Below the pieces are notes generated by a model. It had not been told where the DNA came from. It saw only the letters and a program-made list of their open reading frames with translations, and made no database searches. The translations under genes and the position numbers were made by a program. From Bacillus paramycoides (GTDB taxonomy: Bacteria > Bacillota > Bacilli > Bacillales > Bacillaceae_G), in the NCBI RefSeq assembly GCF_001884235.1, contig NZ_MAOI01000134.1, positions 62,001-126,000 of the forward strand: DNA of 64,000 nt, written 5' to 3'. Positions 18,529 through 26,706 of this stretch are shown in pieces (the first letter of the stretch is position 1; each line of letters opens with the position of its first letter).

Positions 18529-18918
18529 TTACGCTATTTCTACTCTTTTATTTTTATGTAATTCAGCCAATATTTCTTGTACTTTCCCCACTGTTTCCTC
18601 GTCAAAATATCTTTGAAAGTCTGTTACCTCATTGAGATACAAACGCTTTTGTACACGAAGCTCTTTATTTTTCACTAAACAAGCGATGGCTACAATATCT
18701 CGTAAATATACGTCTTGTTCTTCTACTTTATAAACTGGATTTCCTTCAAACGGAGTAATTTCTTGTAAAACTTCTTCAAAATATCGAACATATAAGACAG
18801 AAAAGGTTTTTTCTTGATCATTTAGTATATATGTCACTTCAGATCTATTAAAAAAATCTTCTGATGTATTAGGTTTTGCTTTCTCTAATTCATATCCTGC
18901 ATAACCTATTATAATCAT
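18529..18918 (-). CDS. Conserved protein of unknown function, 129 residues
   Basis: I do not recognise a family. The product is a soluble acidic protein with alternating strand-like segments (VTYILNDQEKTFSVLYVRYF, about residues 28-47) followed by helices; no signal peptide or membrane segment. The ATG at 18918 has GAGGGAAAG upstream. It lies 22 bases before ypuI and is likely cotranscribed with it. The upstream flank is occupied by a bcr1 repeat, which begins only 27 bases before the start, so the promoter must lie in that short gap or inside the repeat. Confidence 0.7.
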   Translation of the reverse strand: MIIIGYAGYELEKAKPNTSEDFFNRSEVTYILNDQEKTFSVLYVRYFEEVLQEITPFEGNPVYKVEEQDVYLRDIVAIACLVKNKELRVQKRLYLNEVTDFQRYFDEETVGKVQEILAELHKNKRVEIA

Positions 18919-18945
18919 CTACTTTCCCTCTTTTCCTTCTTTTGC

Positions 18946-19102
18946 TTTATCCCGCTATTTGAGCAGTAAGACTCCTACCTCAAAATTCGGCTACTACGAG
19001 GAAGTTAGGTGGGAGTCCAACTGCCCGTAAAAGCCCGATTGGTGTGGACTAATAATCAGTAGGGGATGAACAAAACCAACACTGATTAAAGTTCCACTTT
19101 AT
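18946..19102 (+). repeat. bcr1 repeat element, full-length copy
   Basis: A 157-bp segment bounded by TTTAT at both ends (18946-18950 and 19098-19102), the size and flank reported for bcr1 of the B. cereus group. It has two hairpins: GACTCCTACCT / AGGTGGGAGTC (11 bp, one G.U) and TAATCAGT / ACTGATTA. It fills most of the divergent gap between the 129-residue gene and mprF. The segment CCCGTAAAAGCCCGATTGG to TAATCAGTAGG is 36 of 40 identical to the copy at 47008-47095. Confidence 0.88.
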
Positions 19103-19256
19103 TCTAACTCAATTTTCTGACAAACGGAATATTCTTTTAAATATAACCTATATAAAAAATAGCTTTCATATACAGGAAATTACCTTTTTATTTTTCTTGA
19201 AGTTTGTCATAATAATATTATTGTCTCAGTTTTCTTACACAAGGAGAGTTGTATTT

Positions 19257-21842
19257 ATGTCGTTTTCATGGAAACGTTTCTTACAGATTGGGAAAATCGT
19301 CTTCCCATTTGTTGTCTTAACAATTGTATTCTTTCAGGCTAAAAAAGAATTAGCAGGTATTTCTTTTTTAGAAGCGATCCAAACAATTAAAAACATTCCA
19401 ACTGGAGGAGTCTTTTTAGCAATTACACTCGGTGCATTTGCCGTATCAACAATGTTCTTTTATGACTTTGTTATGCTTCGTTACCTAAAAGCAGATATAC
19501 CTGTACAAAAGATTTTCCGCATCTCATGGATTGCTAACACTTTAAATGGATTTATCGGTTTTGGCGGTCTTGTTGGAGCTGGTGTACGTACAATGCTATA
19601 TCGTCCGCATATAAAAGAGAATGGGAAACTTATTAAAAGCATTGCATGGATGACAACTGCATTTATTAACGGATTAGCTATTCTTTCATTCCTCGGTCTC
19701 ATCGGAATATTAGATACAAGGTTTATTCTGCACGAAAAACCGTGGTTATGGCCTGTTCTTATCTTCTTTGCTCTTTTCGTTCCTATATATATTGGGTTTT
19801 CTAAAATTAAAAATAGAAAAACAAAACAGACAGAAGGACAAGAGGATGAAGAAGAAGAGAAAAATCCAACTGTTTTATATTCATTAGTTTCATTAGTCGA
19901 GTGGGTATCTGCTGGCATCGTTATGTATGTCATATTAATATTGTTTGGAATTGATATCGACTTTCAAAAGTTTTTAGGTGTTTATGTAATTGCGGCTTTA
20001 GCCGGTGTCGTAAGTCTTGTGCCTGGTGGCCTTGGATCGTTCGATCTTGTCTTCTTAACTGGACTAGGACAATATGGCATTGATACAGGCGTATTACTAC
20101 CTGCTATGTTGTTGTATCGCCTTGTCTATTACATATTACCATTCTGCCTTGGTCTCATTTTTGCAGCCTTTGAAATGACAGGAGCAGCCATTAAAAAGAT
20201 TGAAGATAAACCATTTATTGCACCTGCTTTAGAAACAACTGGTGTGATTTGGACTTTACAACGTGATTTTTTAGGGAAATTAGGTTCATGGGCATCCGCC
20301 GCTTTAACAGCATTTGCTGGCTTAATGGTTATTTTATCAACTATTCTACCAACAAGCATAAATCGAGCTCACGCCTTACATATTTTAGCTCCAAAGCATC
20401 TTATTCAATTTTCTTTTAGCTTGTCATTAACATTTGGTATTCTCCTCCTTATTCTTTCGCGAGGAATATATTATGGAACAAAGCGTTCTTATTATATGAC
20501 GATTGTTTCTTTAATTGGAGCAGCAATCTTTAATACCCTAAAAGGAATTGATATTGAAGAAACCTTTATTTTATTAATCGTACTTGCTGTATTATATATG
20601 CTTCGCAAAAGATTTGTACGCGAGAGAATGGAAGTCTCTCTTTCTGATATCGTAAAAGTTTTTCTATTCTTATTGCTAACGTTATATTTATATAAAAACC
20701 TAGGTATTTTATTTGCAGGTGCAAAAGAAGCGTTCAAACCTGATTTTGTCGTTCGGAATATTACACAAGTTCAACGAAGCGCATTAGCAGCTGCATTCTT
20801 CGTTCCCACCTTTTTACTTATAGGCTCACTAATTGCCAATCGTTACCGTAGTGAATTTCCCGGGCAACCGGCTAATGATAAAAGGTTACAAAACTTTTTA
20901 GATGAACATGGTGGAAATGTACTTAGTCATTTAGGTTTTTTAGGAGATAAGCAGTTCTTCTTTAGTAGTGACGGGAAAGCACTTCTTCTCTTTTCAATCA
21001 CTGGAAAACGTCTTGTTGTACTAGGCGATCCAATTGGTGATTCATCCTCCTACCGTACTGTGTTGCAAGAGTTTTTAGCTGAAGCAGATCGATTTGGATA
21101 TATTTGCGTATTCTATCAAATCGAAAGTAAATGGATGAGTTTGTATCACGATTTCGGTTATAACTTCTTTAAACTTGGTGAAGAAGCTGTCGTTGATTTA
21201 AATACGTTTACTATAACCGGAAAAAAACGTGCGGGTATGCGAGCTACTTTCAACCGTTTTGAACGAGAAGGTTATACATTCTCTATTCATCAGCCACCAT
21301 TCTCAGACGAATTATACGAAGAATTAAAAAAAGTGTCTGATGCTTGGCTCGACGGAAAAAAAGAGAAAGGTTTTTCACTTGGGTACTTCGATCGTGAGTA
21401 TATTAGTCGTGCTCCTATTGCCACATTATCTGACGCAGAAGGGAAAATTGTTGCCTTTACAACCTTTATGCCAGTATATCAAAGCGGAATATTATCTGTT
21501 GATTTAATGCGTTATTATCCAGATGCTCCTAGTGGTATTATGGATGCAATCTTCATCCACTTATTCCACTGGGCAAAAGAAAATGAATACCATTCCTTTA
21601 ATATCGGTATGGCACCACTCTCAAATGTTGGTTTATCAACGCAATCATTCTGGTCTGAACGAGTTGCCGCAGCAATCTTTAATAATGTCCGTTATACGTA
21701 TAGTTTCAGTGGATTACGACATTTTAAAGAAAAATATAAGCCAGCATGGAGCGGAAAATATTTAGCATTTCGAAAGAATCATTCTTTACCAATTACTATG
21801 CTCTCTGTAACAAAATTAATAGGAAAAAGAAAAAACAGCTAA
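19257..21842 (+). CDS. mprF: Phosphatidylglycerol lysyltransferase MprF
   Basis: An 861-residue membrane enzyme. The N-terminal part has about fourteen hydrophobic segments (the flippase domain). The cytosolic C-terminal domain from about residue 540 is the DUF2156 aminoacyl-transfer domain. MprF transfers lysine from Lys-tRNA to phosphatidylglycerol and moves the product to the outer leaflet, lowering negative surface charge and sensitivity to cationic peptides. I chose the ATG at 19257, with AAGGAGAG upstream, over an in-frame TTG 60 bases earlier. It is a single gene with a terminator shared with the next convergent gene. Length is typical. Confidence 0.95.
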   Translation: MSFSWKRFLQIGKIVFPFVVLTIVFFQAKKELAGISFLEAIQTIKNIPTGGVFLAITLGAFAVSTMFFYDFVMLRYLKADIPVQKIFRISWIANTLNGFIGFGGLVGAGVRTMLYRPHIKENGKLIKSIAWMTTAFINGLAILSFLGLIGILDTRFILHEKPWLWPVLIFFALFVPIYIGFSKIKNRKTKQTEGQEDEEEEKNPTVLYSLVSLVEWVSAGIVMYVILILFGIDIDFQKFLGVYVIAALAGVVSLVPGGLGSFDLVFLTGLGQYGIDTGVLLPAMLLYRLVYYILPFCLGLIFAAFEMTGAAIKKIEDKPFIAPALETTGVIWTLQRDFLGKLGSWASAALTAFAGLMVILSTILPTSINRAHALHILAPKHLIQFSFSLSLTFGILLLILSRGIYYGTKRSYYMTIVSLIGAAIFNTLKGIDIEETFILLIVLAVLYMLRKRFVRERMEVSLSDIVKVFLFLLLTLYLYKNLGILFAGAKEAFKPDFVVRNITQVQRSALAAAFFVPTFLLIGSLIANRYRSEFPGQPANDKRLQNFLDEHGGNVLSHLGFLGDKQFFFSSDGKALLLFSITGKRLVVLGDPIGDSSSYRTVLQEFLAEADRFGYICVFYQIESKWMSLYHDFGYNFFKLGEEAVVDLNTFTITGKKRAGMRATFNRFEREGYTFSIHQPPFSDELYEELKKVSDAWLDGKKEKGFSLGYFDREYISRAPIATLSDAEGKIVAFTTFMPVYQSGILSVDLMRYYPDAPSGIMDAIFIHLFHWAKENEYHSFNIGMAPLSNVGLSTQSFWSERVAAAIFNNVRYTYSFSGLRHFKEKYKPAWSGKYLAFRKNHSLPITMLSVTKLIGKRKNS

Positions 21843-21862
21843 ATACTTAGCTGTTTTTTCTT
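21834..21862. terminator. Bidirectional terminator after mprF
   Basis: AACAGCTAA / TTAGCTGTT, 9-bp perfect stem with 4-base loop, followed by TTTTC. It overlaps the last codons of mprF and of the convergent gene, so it can serve both. Confidence 0.88.
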
Positions 21863-22626
21863 TTTTGAACTTGTACAGTAAACTCCTTTTCATACTTCTT
21901 ACCATTTATATAGAAATTTCCCCACATTTTATATGTTCCTTCTTCTGGAAATGTAATACGATATTGTAATTGCTCATCCGTATCAACAGGAATGGCATAT
22001 AAAAAATGTTCCCTCGTTTCATCAACGATATATAGAGAGTCGACTTCTCCCCTTCCTGAATTTAATTTTAGCTTTTCTCCTTTTTTTGCTTGAAACTGAA
22101 ATGTTAATGTTACTGCCTCATTCGGATGCAATGCACCAAATAAGAGAGAAACTTGGTACTCTCCTATTTTTTTTGTAAGTACAGTATCGATTGGAAGTTT
22201 CTTTTTATTGTTGTCCTTACTCTTATCCTTTTTTCCTTCTCCAAAATCTTGCTTAGAAAATGATTCCATAGACTTATTTTCGTCTTCATACAAAAATATT
22301 GTGTACCCTTCACCTTTCGCTACTTCTGAAGATAGCTTATATGATCCATTCCCAGCAAAGGTAGGCTTCATTTGTTGTATATTTTTCAACTGTTCATCCA
22401 CAATAACTGCTCGAATTTGATCATTCACACCACGAACTTCATTATTCTTTTTATTTAGCAATTGAAACGAAATGTCGACTTTTTCATTTCCCTTTTTATT
22501 TTCCACATCCCATTTTACTTCCTGAACATCTCCTGTCGTTTCTACTGTTTCTTGATATTTTTTTATGTAAAATCCTCCTGCCACAATAAGTACTAATGCG
22601 ATAAGCCCAATGACAAGATTTTTCAA
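21847..22626 (-). CDS. Membrane-anchored extracellular protein of unknown function
   Basis: A 259-residue protein with one N-terminal membrane anchor (about residues 3-22) and an extracytoplasmic region rich in Lys and Glu. The C-terminal segment (FPEEGTYKMWGNFYINGKK) recalls YtkA-like immunoglobulin-type domains of small metal- or redox-related proteins, but this is a weak resemblance. The start is uncertain: TTG at 22626 follows AGGTGATG at good spacing, while ATG at 22641 has only a weak site. No operon partner; convergent with mprF, divergent from deoD. Confidence 0.7.
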   Translation of the reverse strand: MKNLVIGLIALVLIVAGGFYIKKYQETVETTGDVQEVKWDVENKKGNEKVDISFQLLNKKNNEVRGVNDQIRAVIVDEQLKNIQQMKPTFAGNGSYKLSSEVAKGEGYTIFLYEDENKSMESFSKQDFGEGKKDKSKDNNKKKLPIDTVLTKKIGEYQVSLLFGALHPNEAVTLTFQFQAKKGEKLKLNSGRGEVDSLYIVDETREHFLYAIPVDTDEQLQYRITFPEEGTYKMWGNFYINGKKYEKEFTVQVQKRKNS

Positions 22627-22815
22627 AACATCACCTACCATTTTTAAAGTCTCTTTCCATACAAAACTTCTTATTATATATTCTAGATTATGATTTATGA
22701 AATCCTTCTATTTTGTACATATTACAAATAATAAAAAGATTTTAATTGACAGGATTCGTAGTGTATAATGCAAATGATATTGATTTCTATCAATACATAA
22801 TAAGGAGGACTTTTC

Positions 22816-23523
22816 ATGAGTGTACATATTGAAGCAAAACAAGGCGAAATTGCTGAATCTATTCTATTACCTGGTGATCCATTACGTGCAAAATATATCG
22901 CTGAAACATTTTTAGAGGACGTTACTTGCTATAACAACGTGCGTGGCATGTTAGGTTTCACTGGAACTTATAAAGGAAAGCGTGTATCTGTTCAAGGTAC
23001 AGGTATGGGTGTTCCTTCTATTTCTATTTATGTAAACGAATTAATCCAAAGCTACGGAGTAAAAAATTTAATCCGCGTTGGAACTTGTGGTGCAATTCAA
23101 AAAGATGTGAAAGTACGTGACGTTATTATCGCAATGACAGCTTGTACAGATTCTAATATGAACCGCTTAACATTCCCAGGATTTGATTTTGCACCAGCTG
23201 CAAACTTCGATCTTTTAAAAAAAGCTTATGATGCTGGAACAGAAAAAGGCTTACACGTTCGTGTTGGTAACGTTTTAACAGCAGACGTATTTTACCGTGA
23301 AAGCATGGAGATGGTTAAAAAGTTGGGAGAATACGGTGTATTAGCAGTAGAGATGGAAACGACTGCTCTTTACACATTAGCAGCTAAATATGGTGTAAAT
23401 GCATTATCTGTATTAACAGTAAGCGACCATATCTTCACTGGTGAAGAAACAACATCTGAAGAGCGTCAAACTACATTTAACGAAATGATTGAAATCGCTT
23501 TAGATGCAGCAATTCAGCAATAG
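22816..23523 (+). CDS. deoD: Purine nucleoside phosphorylase DeoD
   Basis: A 235-residue hexameric-type purine nucleoside phosphorylase. Conserved motifs are LPGDPLRA near the N-terminus, the phosphate-binding RVGTCG near residue 93, VEMETTALY near residue 178, and [15 protein letters not shown] with the catalytic Asp. It splits (deoxy)inosine, guanosine and adenosine with phosphate. AAGGAGG lies eight bases before the ATG. It is a single gene with its own terminator. An inverted repeat (ATTGATTTCTATCAAT) lies upstream but I cannot assign it. Confidence 0.96.
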   Translation: MSVHIEAKQGEIAESILLPGDPLRAKYIAETFLEDVTCYNNVRGMLGFTGTYKGKRVSVQGTGMGVPSISIYVNELIQSYGVKNLIRVGTCGAIQKDVKVRDVIIAMTACTDSNMNRLTFPGFDFAPAANFDLLKKAYDAGTEKGLHVRVGNVLTADVFYRESMEMVKKLGEYGVLAVEMETTALYTLAAKYGVNALSVLTVSDHIFTGEETTSEERQTTFNEMIEIALDAAIQQ

Positions 23524-23530
23524 TATATTA

Positions 23531-23566
23531 AAGAACTTGTCATACGTCTGGCGAGTTCTTTTTTAT
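23531..23566 (+). terminator. Terminator after deoD
   Basis: AAGAACTTG / CGAGTTCTT pairs (9 bp, one G.U) around a 15- to 16-base loop, followed by TTTTTT. Confidence 0.8.
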
Positions 23567-23724
23567 GTTAGGAAAACTTCGATAGTCACTATACCTCCTA
23601 CTTTATGTGACTTTCTATAAAAAACTACTTTAGAAAGAGACAGATTTCCCCCTCTACTTTTTTGTAACGTTTGTTATAATTAAGAAATCATTTATATTAC
23701 AGTATTTTCATACGAGGTGAAACA

Positions 23725-25536
23725 GTGAAAAACAGAAGCATCGTTTTTAAACTATTTTTATTAACATCAACATTATTTACAATCATATTTCTCCTTTTTT
23801 TCCTTGGACAATCTCTATTTTTAGAGAAGTTTTATATCAATAAAAAAGTAAAAACGGTTCAAACCGCTTTTGAAAAGTTCGTAGATAATTATGAAAAAAG
23901 CGGCAAAACTTTTGAAGAAATTAGAAAGCTAAAACAAGAATTCCATGATAAAACAAATGCTGACATCCAATTTTTAGATTCTGATGGAATTATAAAAAGT
24001 GAAAAAAATTACTACATTGATTTTATTAATACGCAAGATAATAGAACCTATTCCATCCCGCTCAATAATATTTTAACACCTGAAGAATATAACAAATTCG
24101 AAAATTTGGGCTTAAGAGAAAATCAACTGATTGAAGTAAGTGGTATCCTACGAGGTAATACAATCACACCACTACAGCTGGTAGTTAATTACAATAAATG
24201 GCAAAACTCAAACTTTAATGCAGATTTCCAATCAATTAGTGGTAATCCATCTCAAAATAAACTTACAAACAGGTCTAAACCTACGTATAATGTCCAGTTT
24301 ACTGGCGTGATTTCTAAATTACATCTTCCTTCCAAAGCTGAGGTTCGTCTTGCAAATGATTTTGAAACATTACAAGCTGTTCAATATTTTGCATGGACTA
24401 TTAGACAAGGCACTACTAATTCAAATCAATTAAACACGTATATATTAGATAGTGGGGAGAATATACAAAATAGTGTCTTCGTAAAACCAATTATAGAAGA
24501 TAAAGAAATTAAAGAGTACGCTTTTGCAATCGCCTCTTTACAACCCGTTAATGAAGCAATGCTTGTTTTAAAAGATTATTACGTCTATGCCTTAATTATC
24601 GTATTTCTCGTTATTATTTTGTTATCCTTTTACTACTCAAAAATCATTGTTAAACCATTAATTAAGATAAATCGTGTCACAAAAAAAATGGCTAACTTTG
24701 ATTTTAGCGAGAAATTACCTGTTGCAGCAGACGACGAAATTGGTGGATTATCAAGTAGTATTAATACACTTTCTGTAAACTTAAAAGACCGAATTGATCG
24801 ATTAAATGTTGCAAATACAAAATTACAACAAGATATTGAACGCGAACGCCAATTGGAAAAAACGAGAAAAGAATTCATTTCTGGTGTGTCTCATGAATTA
24901 AAAACACCACTCAGTGTTATTCGTAGCTTCGCTGAAGGTATTAAAGATGGCGTAAGTAAAGATACGACATATTACACAGATGTTATTTTGGAAGAAACAG
25001 AAAATATGAATAGGCTTATTGTAGAAATGTTAGAATTAGCAAAACTAGAATCAGGTACGTACAAACTAGACATGTCGACGTTCTCGATCGGCGAATTAAT
25101 TCAACAAGTCTATGCAAAATTATCATTTAGCATGGAGGAGAAACATTTGCAAGTGGACGTCCATGCCGACGCTTCTCTATTTGTTAAAGCGAATCGTAGT
25201 CGTATTGAGCAGGTAGTTGTGAACTTACTTAGTAATGCAATTCGATATACTCCAGATGGAGAAAAAATACACGTCTCTGTTGTAGAAACGGAAGATAAAG
25301 TGAAAATTGAAATCGAAAACACAGGTAATCCTATTCCAGAAGAAAGCCTTGAAAAGATTTGGGATCGCTTCTACCGTTTAGACGCTTCTCGTAGCCGTCA
25401 TACTGGAGGTACCGGCCTTGGGTTATCTATTGTAAAAAACATTTTAGATCTCCATCACGCCGAATACGGTGTGTATAATACTACTAATAGCGTTGTATTT
25501 TATTTTAATTTACAAAAAGTAAAAGAAGTCAAATAA
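23725..25536 (+). CDS. Orphan membrane sensor histidine kinase
   Basis: A 603-residue kinase. Membrane helices at about 10-30 and 287-305 enclose a 250-residue extracellular sensor region. HAMP follows, then the phosphoacceptor motif SGVSHELKTP with His390, and ATP-binding motifs NLLSNAIRYT and GGTGLGLSI. The start is a GTG preceded by GAGGTG. No response regulator lies next to it; the following gene is a recombinase. The output partner must be encoded elsewhere. The sensor region has no family I can name. Confidence 0.9.
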   Translation: MKNRSIVFKLFLLTSTLFTIIFLLFFLGQSLFLEKFYINKKVKTVQTAFEKFVDNYEKSGKTFEEIRKLKQEFHDKTNADIQFLDSDGIIKSEKNYYIDFINTQDNRTYSIPLNNILTPEEYNKFENLGLRENQLIEVSGILRGNTITPLQLVVNYNKWQNSNFNADFQSISGNPSQNKLTNRSKPTYNVQFTGVISKLHLPSKAEVRLANDFETLQAVQYFAWTIRQGTTNSNQLNTYILDSGENIQNSVFVKPIIEDKEIKEYAFAIASLQPVNEAMLVLKDYYVYALIIVFLVIILLSFYYSKIIVKPLIKINRVTKKMANFDFSEKLPVAADDEIGGLSSSINTLSVNLKDRIDRLNVANTKLQQDIERERQLEKTRKEFISGVSHELKTPLSVIRSFAEGIKDGVSKDTTYYTDVILEETENMNRLIVEMLELAKLESGTYKLDMSTFSIGELIQQVYAKLSFSMEEKHLQVDVHADASLFVKANRSRIEQVVVNLLSNAIRYTPDGEKIHVSVVETEDKVKIEIENTGNPIPEESLEKIWDRFYRLDASRSRHTGGTGLGLSIVKNILDLHHAEYGVYNTTNSVVFYFNLQKVKEVK

Positions 25537-25568
25537 TTTGTCTTAATTTCACTAGGAGTTCACATGAA

Positions 25569-25645
25569 ATTCACACTCTCCCTTTATAGTAAGAAACAAG
25601 TTAATCCTTTCCTTTACACACATAAAAGAGGAGAGTGCGTGAAAT
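25569..25645 (+). promoter_or_regulatory. Inverted repeat that could mask the ribosome site of the recombinase gene
   Basis: CACTCTCC (25574-25581) is complementary to GGAGAGTG (25630-25637), which is the ribosome site of the next gene. After a two-base bulge, TTCA (25570-25573) pairs with TGAA (25640-25643), next to the ATG at 25644. The loop is 48 bases. If it forms in the message, translation start would be blocked. The pairing is seen; the regulatory role is inferred. Confidence 0.5.
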
Positions 25646-26174
25646 GAAACAAGCAGGACAACCTATTCAAAACGAAAAACAATTAGAAACTATCAAAAAT
25701 ATACTTTTACAATCTTCGAAACGTGATGGCTTATTATTCGTATTAGCTGTAAATTCTGGCTTAAAAGTAAGTGAAATCTTACAATTAAAAGTCAGTGATG
25801 TAATCGATGAAAATGAAAATGTTCGCCATTCCATTTTATTTTACAATGAAAAAGTAAAAAAACATAAATGGTTTGCTGTAAATGAAGACTTACAGCACGC
25901 AATCGAAGACTACATGAAAGAACGTAAAACTTGGAAACGCAATGAACCATTATTAAAGTCTCAAAAAGGAACAAAGTCTATTACGAGACAACATGCATGG
26001 TACATTTTAAACAAAGCTGCAAAAGAAGTTGGATTAGAAGGGATTAGCTCACATACACTTCGAAAAACTTGGGGCTATTGTGCATACAAATCAGGTGTTG
26101 ATATTGCATTTTTACAACACTTCTTTGATCACAGTACTCCATCAAAAACTTTAAAGTATATCGGTATTGCTTAA
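25644..26174 (+). CDS. Minimal tyrosine recombinase (catalytic domain only)
   Basis: A 176-residue protein that matches only the C-terminal catalytic domain of tyrosine recombinases; the N-terminal core-binding domain is absent. Visible catalytic residues are His137 and Arg140 (SHTLRKTW), His163 (FFDHST) and the nucleophile Tyr172 (LKYIGI). The first catalytic Arg, normally in GLRxSE, is replaced by Lys41 (NSGLKVSEI). No phage, transposon or att site is seen around it, so it looks like a resident chromosomal gene. AGAGGAGAG precedes the ATG, and that site lies in an inverted repeat. Whether it still recombines DNA is uncertain. Confidence 0.85.
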   Translation: MKQAGQPIQNEKQLETIKNILLQSSKRDGLLFVLAVNSGLKVSEILQLKVSDVIDENENVRHSILFYNEKVKKHKWFAVNEDLQHAIEDYMKERKTWKRNEPLLKSQKGTKSITRQHAWYILNKAAKEVGLEGISSHTLRKTWGYCAYKSGVDIAFLQHFFDHSTPSKTLKYIGIA

Positions 26175-26190
26175 TAACTCTTATACATAA

Positions 26191-26227
26191 AAAAGGTTAC
26201 CATTTATAGATTTGGTAACCTTTTTTA
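26191..26227 (+). terminator. Terminator after the recombinase gene
   Basis: AAAAGGTTACCA / TGGTAACCTTTT, 12-bp perfect stem with a 10-base loop, followed by T's. It is symmetrical enough to work in both directions. Confidence 0.92.
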
Positions 26228-26295
26228 TGTTTCATACTCTCTTTTCTTGTCTCTCCTATACTGTAGTGGTACTCTAATAGTAAGGGGGAGAAATT

Positions 26296-26490
26296 ATGAA
26301 CACATTAACAATTGAATTACCGAAAGAAACGGCTGAAAAACTTGATTTATTAAAGAAAGCTTATCAAAAGAAAACAGGTGCTACAATTTCTGAAAGCACT
26401 CTTGTTCAAACACTTATCTCAAAGGAATTTATCCAAGCGATAACTCCTTTTGATTTACAACAATTCGTCAATGGAAAAGAACAGCATTAA
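26296..26490 (+). CDS. Small ribbon-helix-helix-like protein (64 residues)
   Basis: The N-terminus (NTLTIELPKETAEKLD) looks like the beta strand plus first helix of a ribbon-helix-helix DNA-binding protein, and the following helix (TLVQTLISKEFIQAI) could be the second. It may be a small transcription factor or an antitoxin without an obvious toxin: the next plus-strand element is a small RNA. AGGGGGAG lies eight bases before the ATG, and a terminator overlaps the end of the gene. The fold is inferred from pattern only. Confidence 0.65.
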   Translation: MNTLTIELPKETAEKLDLLKKAYQKKTGATISESTLVQTLISKEFIQAITPFDLQQFVNGKEQH

Positions 26491-26506
26491 TCGCTGTTCT
26501 TTTTTA
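26476..26506 (+). terminator. Terminator after the small RHH-like gene
   Basis: AAAGAACAGC / GCTGTTCTTT stem with a 7-base loop and a T tract; overlaps the last codons and the stop. Confidence 0.88.
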
Positions 26507-26556
26507 TTTTCAAAAAATAAATATTAAAAGTTTTTTATTTATTTTTCGAAAAACTA

Positions 26557-26585
26557 TTGACTATGATAATGATAACCATTATCAT
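26557..26585 (+). promoter_or_regulatory. Promoter with Fur box for the FsrA-like RNA
   Basis: TTGACT (26557-26562), 17 bases, TATCAT (26580-26585). The spacer and -10 hold TGATAAC-C-ATTATCA (26570-26584), 14 of 15 to the Fur 7-1-7 box, with a further TGATAAT half site immediately upstream (26564-26570), giving a 21-base near-palindrome. The register relative to the -10 is the same as at the ferredoxin promoter. Confidence 0.85.
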
Positions 26586-26591
26586 TTATTA

Positions 26592-26698
26592 CGAAGCCAA
26601 CAATTGATGAATCAACCAAACGCTCAGTAACATTGTTACCCCTCTTTTTCATATAGAAAAGCACTGTACATTCCCCCTGTTTGTACAGTGCTTTTCTT
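26592..26698 (+). ncRNA. fsrA: Fur-controlled small RNA, FsrA-like
   Basis: A Fur-box promoter is followed within about 107 bases by a strong terminator (AAAAGCACTGTACA / TGTACAGTGCTTTT, 26657-26695) and there is no reading frame with a ribosome site between. The RNA would have a small hairpin (GTAAC / GTTAC), then a single-stranded CCCCTCTTTTTC, and a terminator loop with CCCCC. B. subtilis FsrA, the iron-sparing small RNA, likewise has a Fur promoter, an 84-base length and C-rich single strands that pair with ribosome sites of iron-using genes. Ends are estimated from promoter and terminator. Confidence 0.8.
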
Positions 26699-26706
26699 GT
26701 TTGAAT

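Noticed and set aside
22746-22769. TTGACA and TATAAT upstream of deoD as a promoter
   Set aside because: The two hexamers are only 12 bases apart, too close for sigma-A; the TATAAT may be real but with another -35.
22778-22797. Inverted repeat ATTGATTTCTATCAAT before deoD as a Fur or purine operator
   Set aside because: It fits neither the Fur nor the PurR pattern well.
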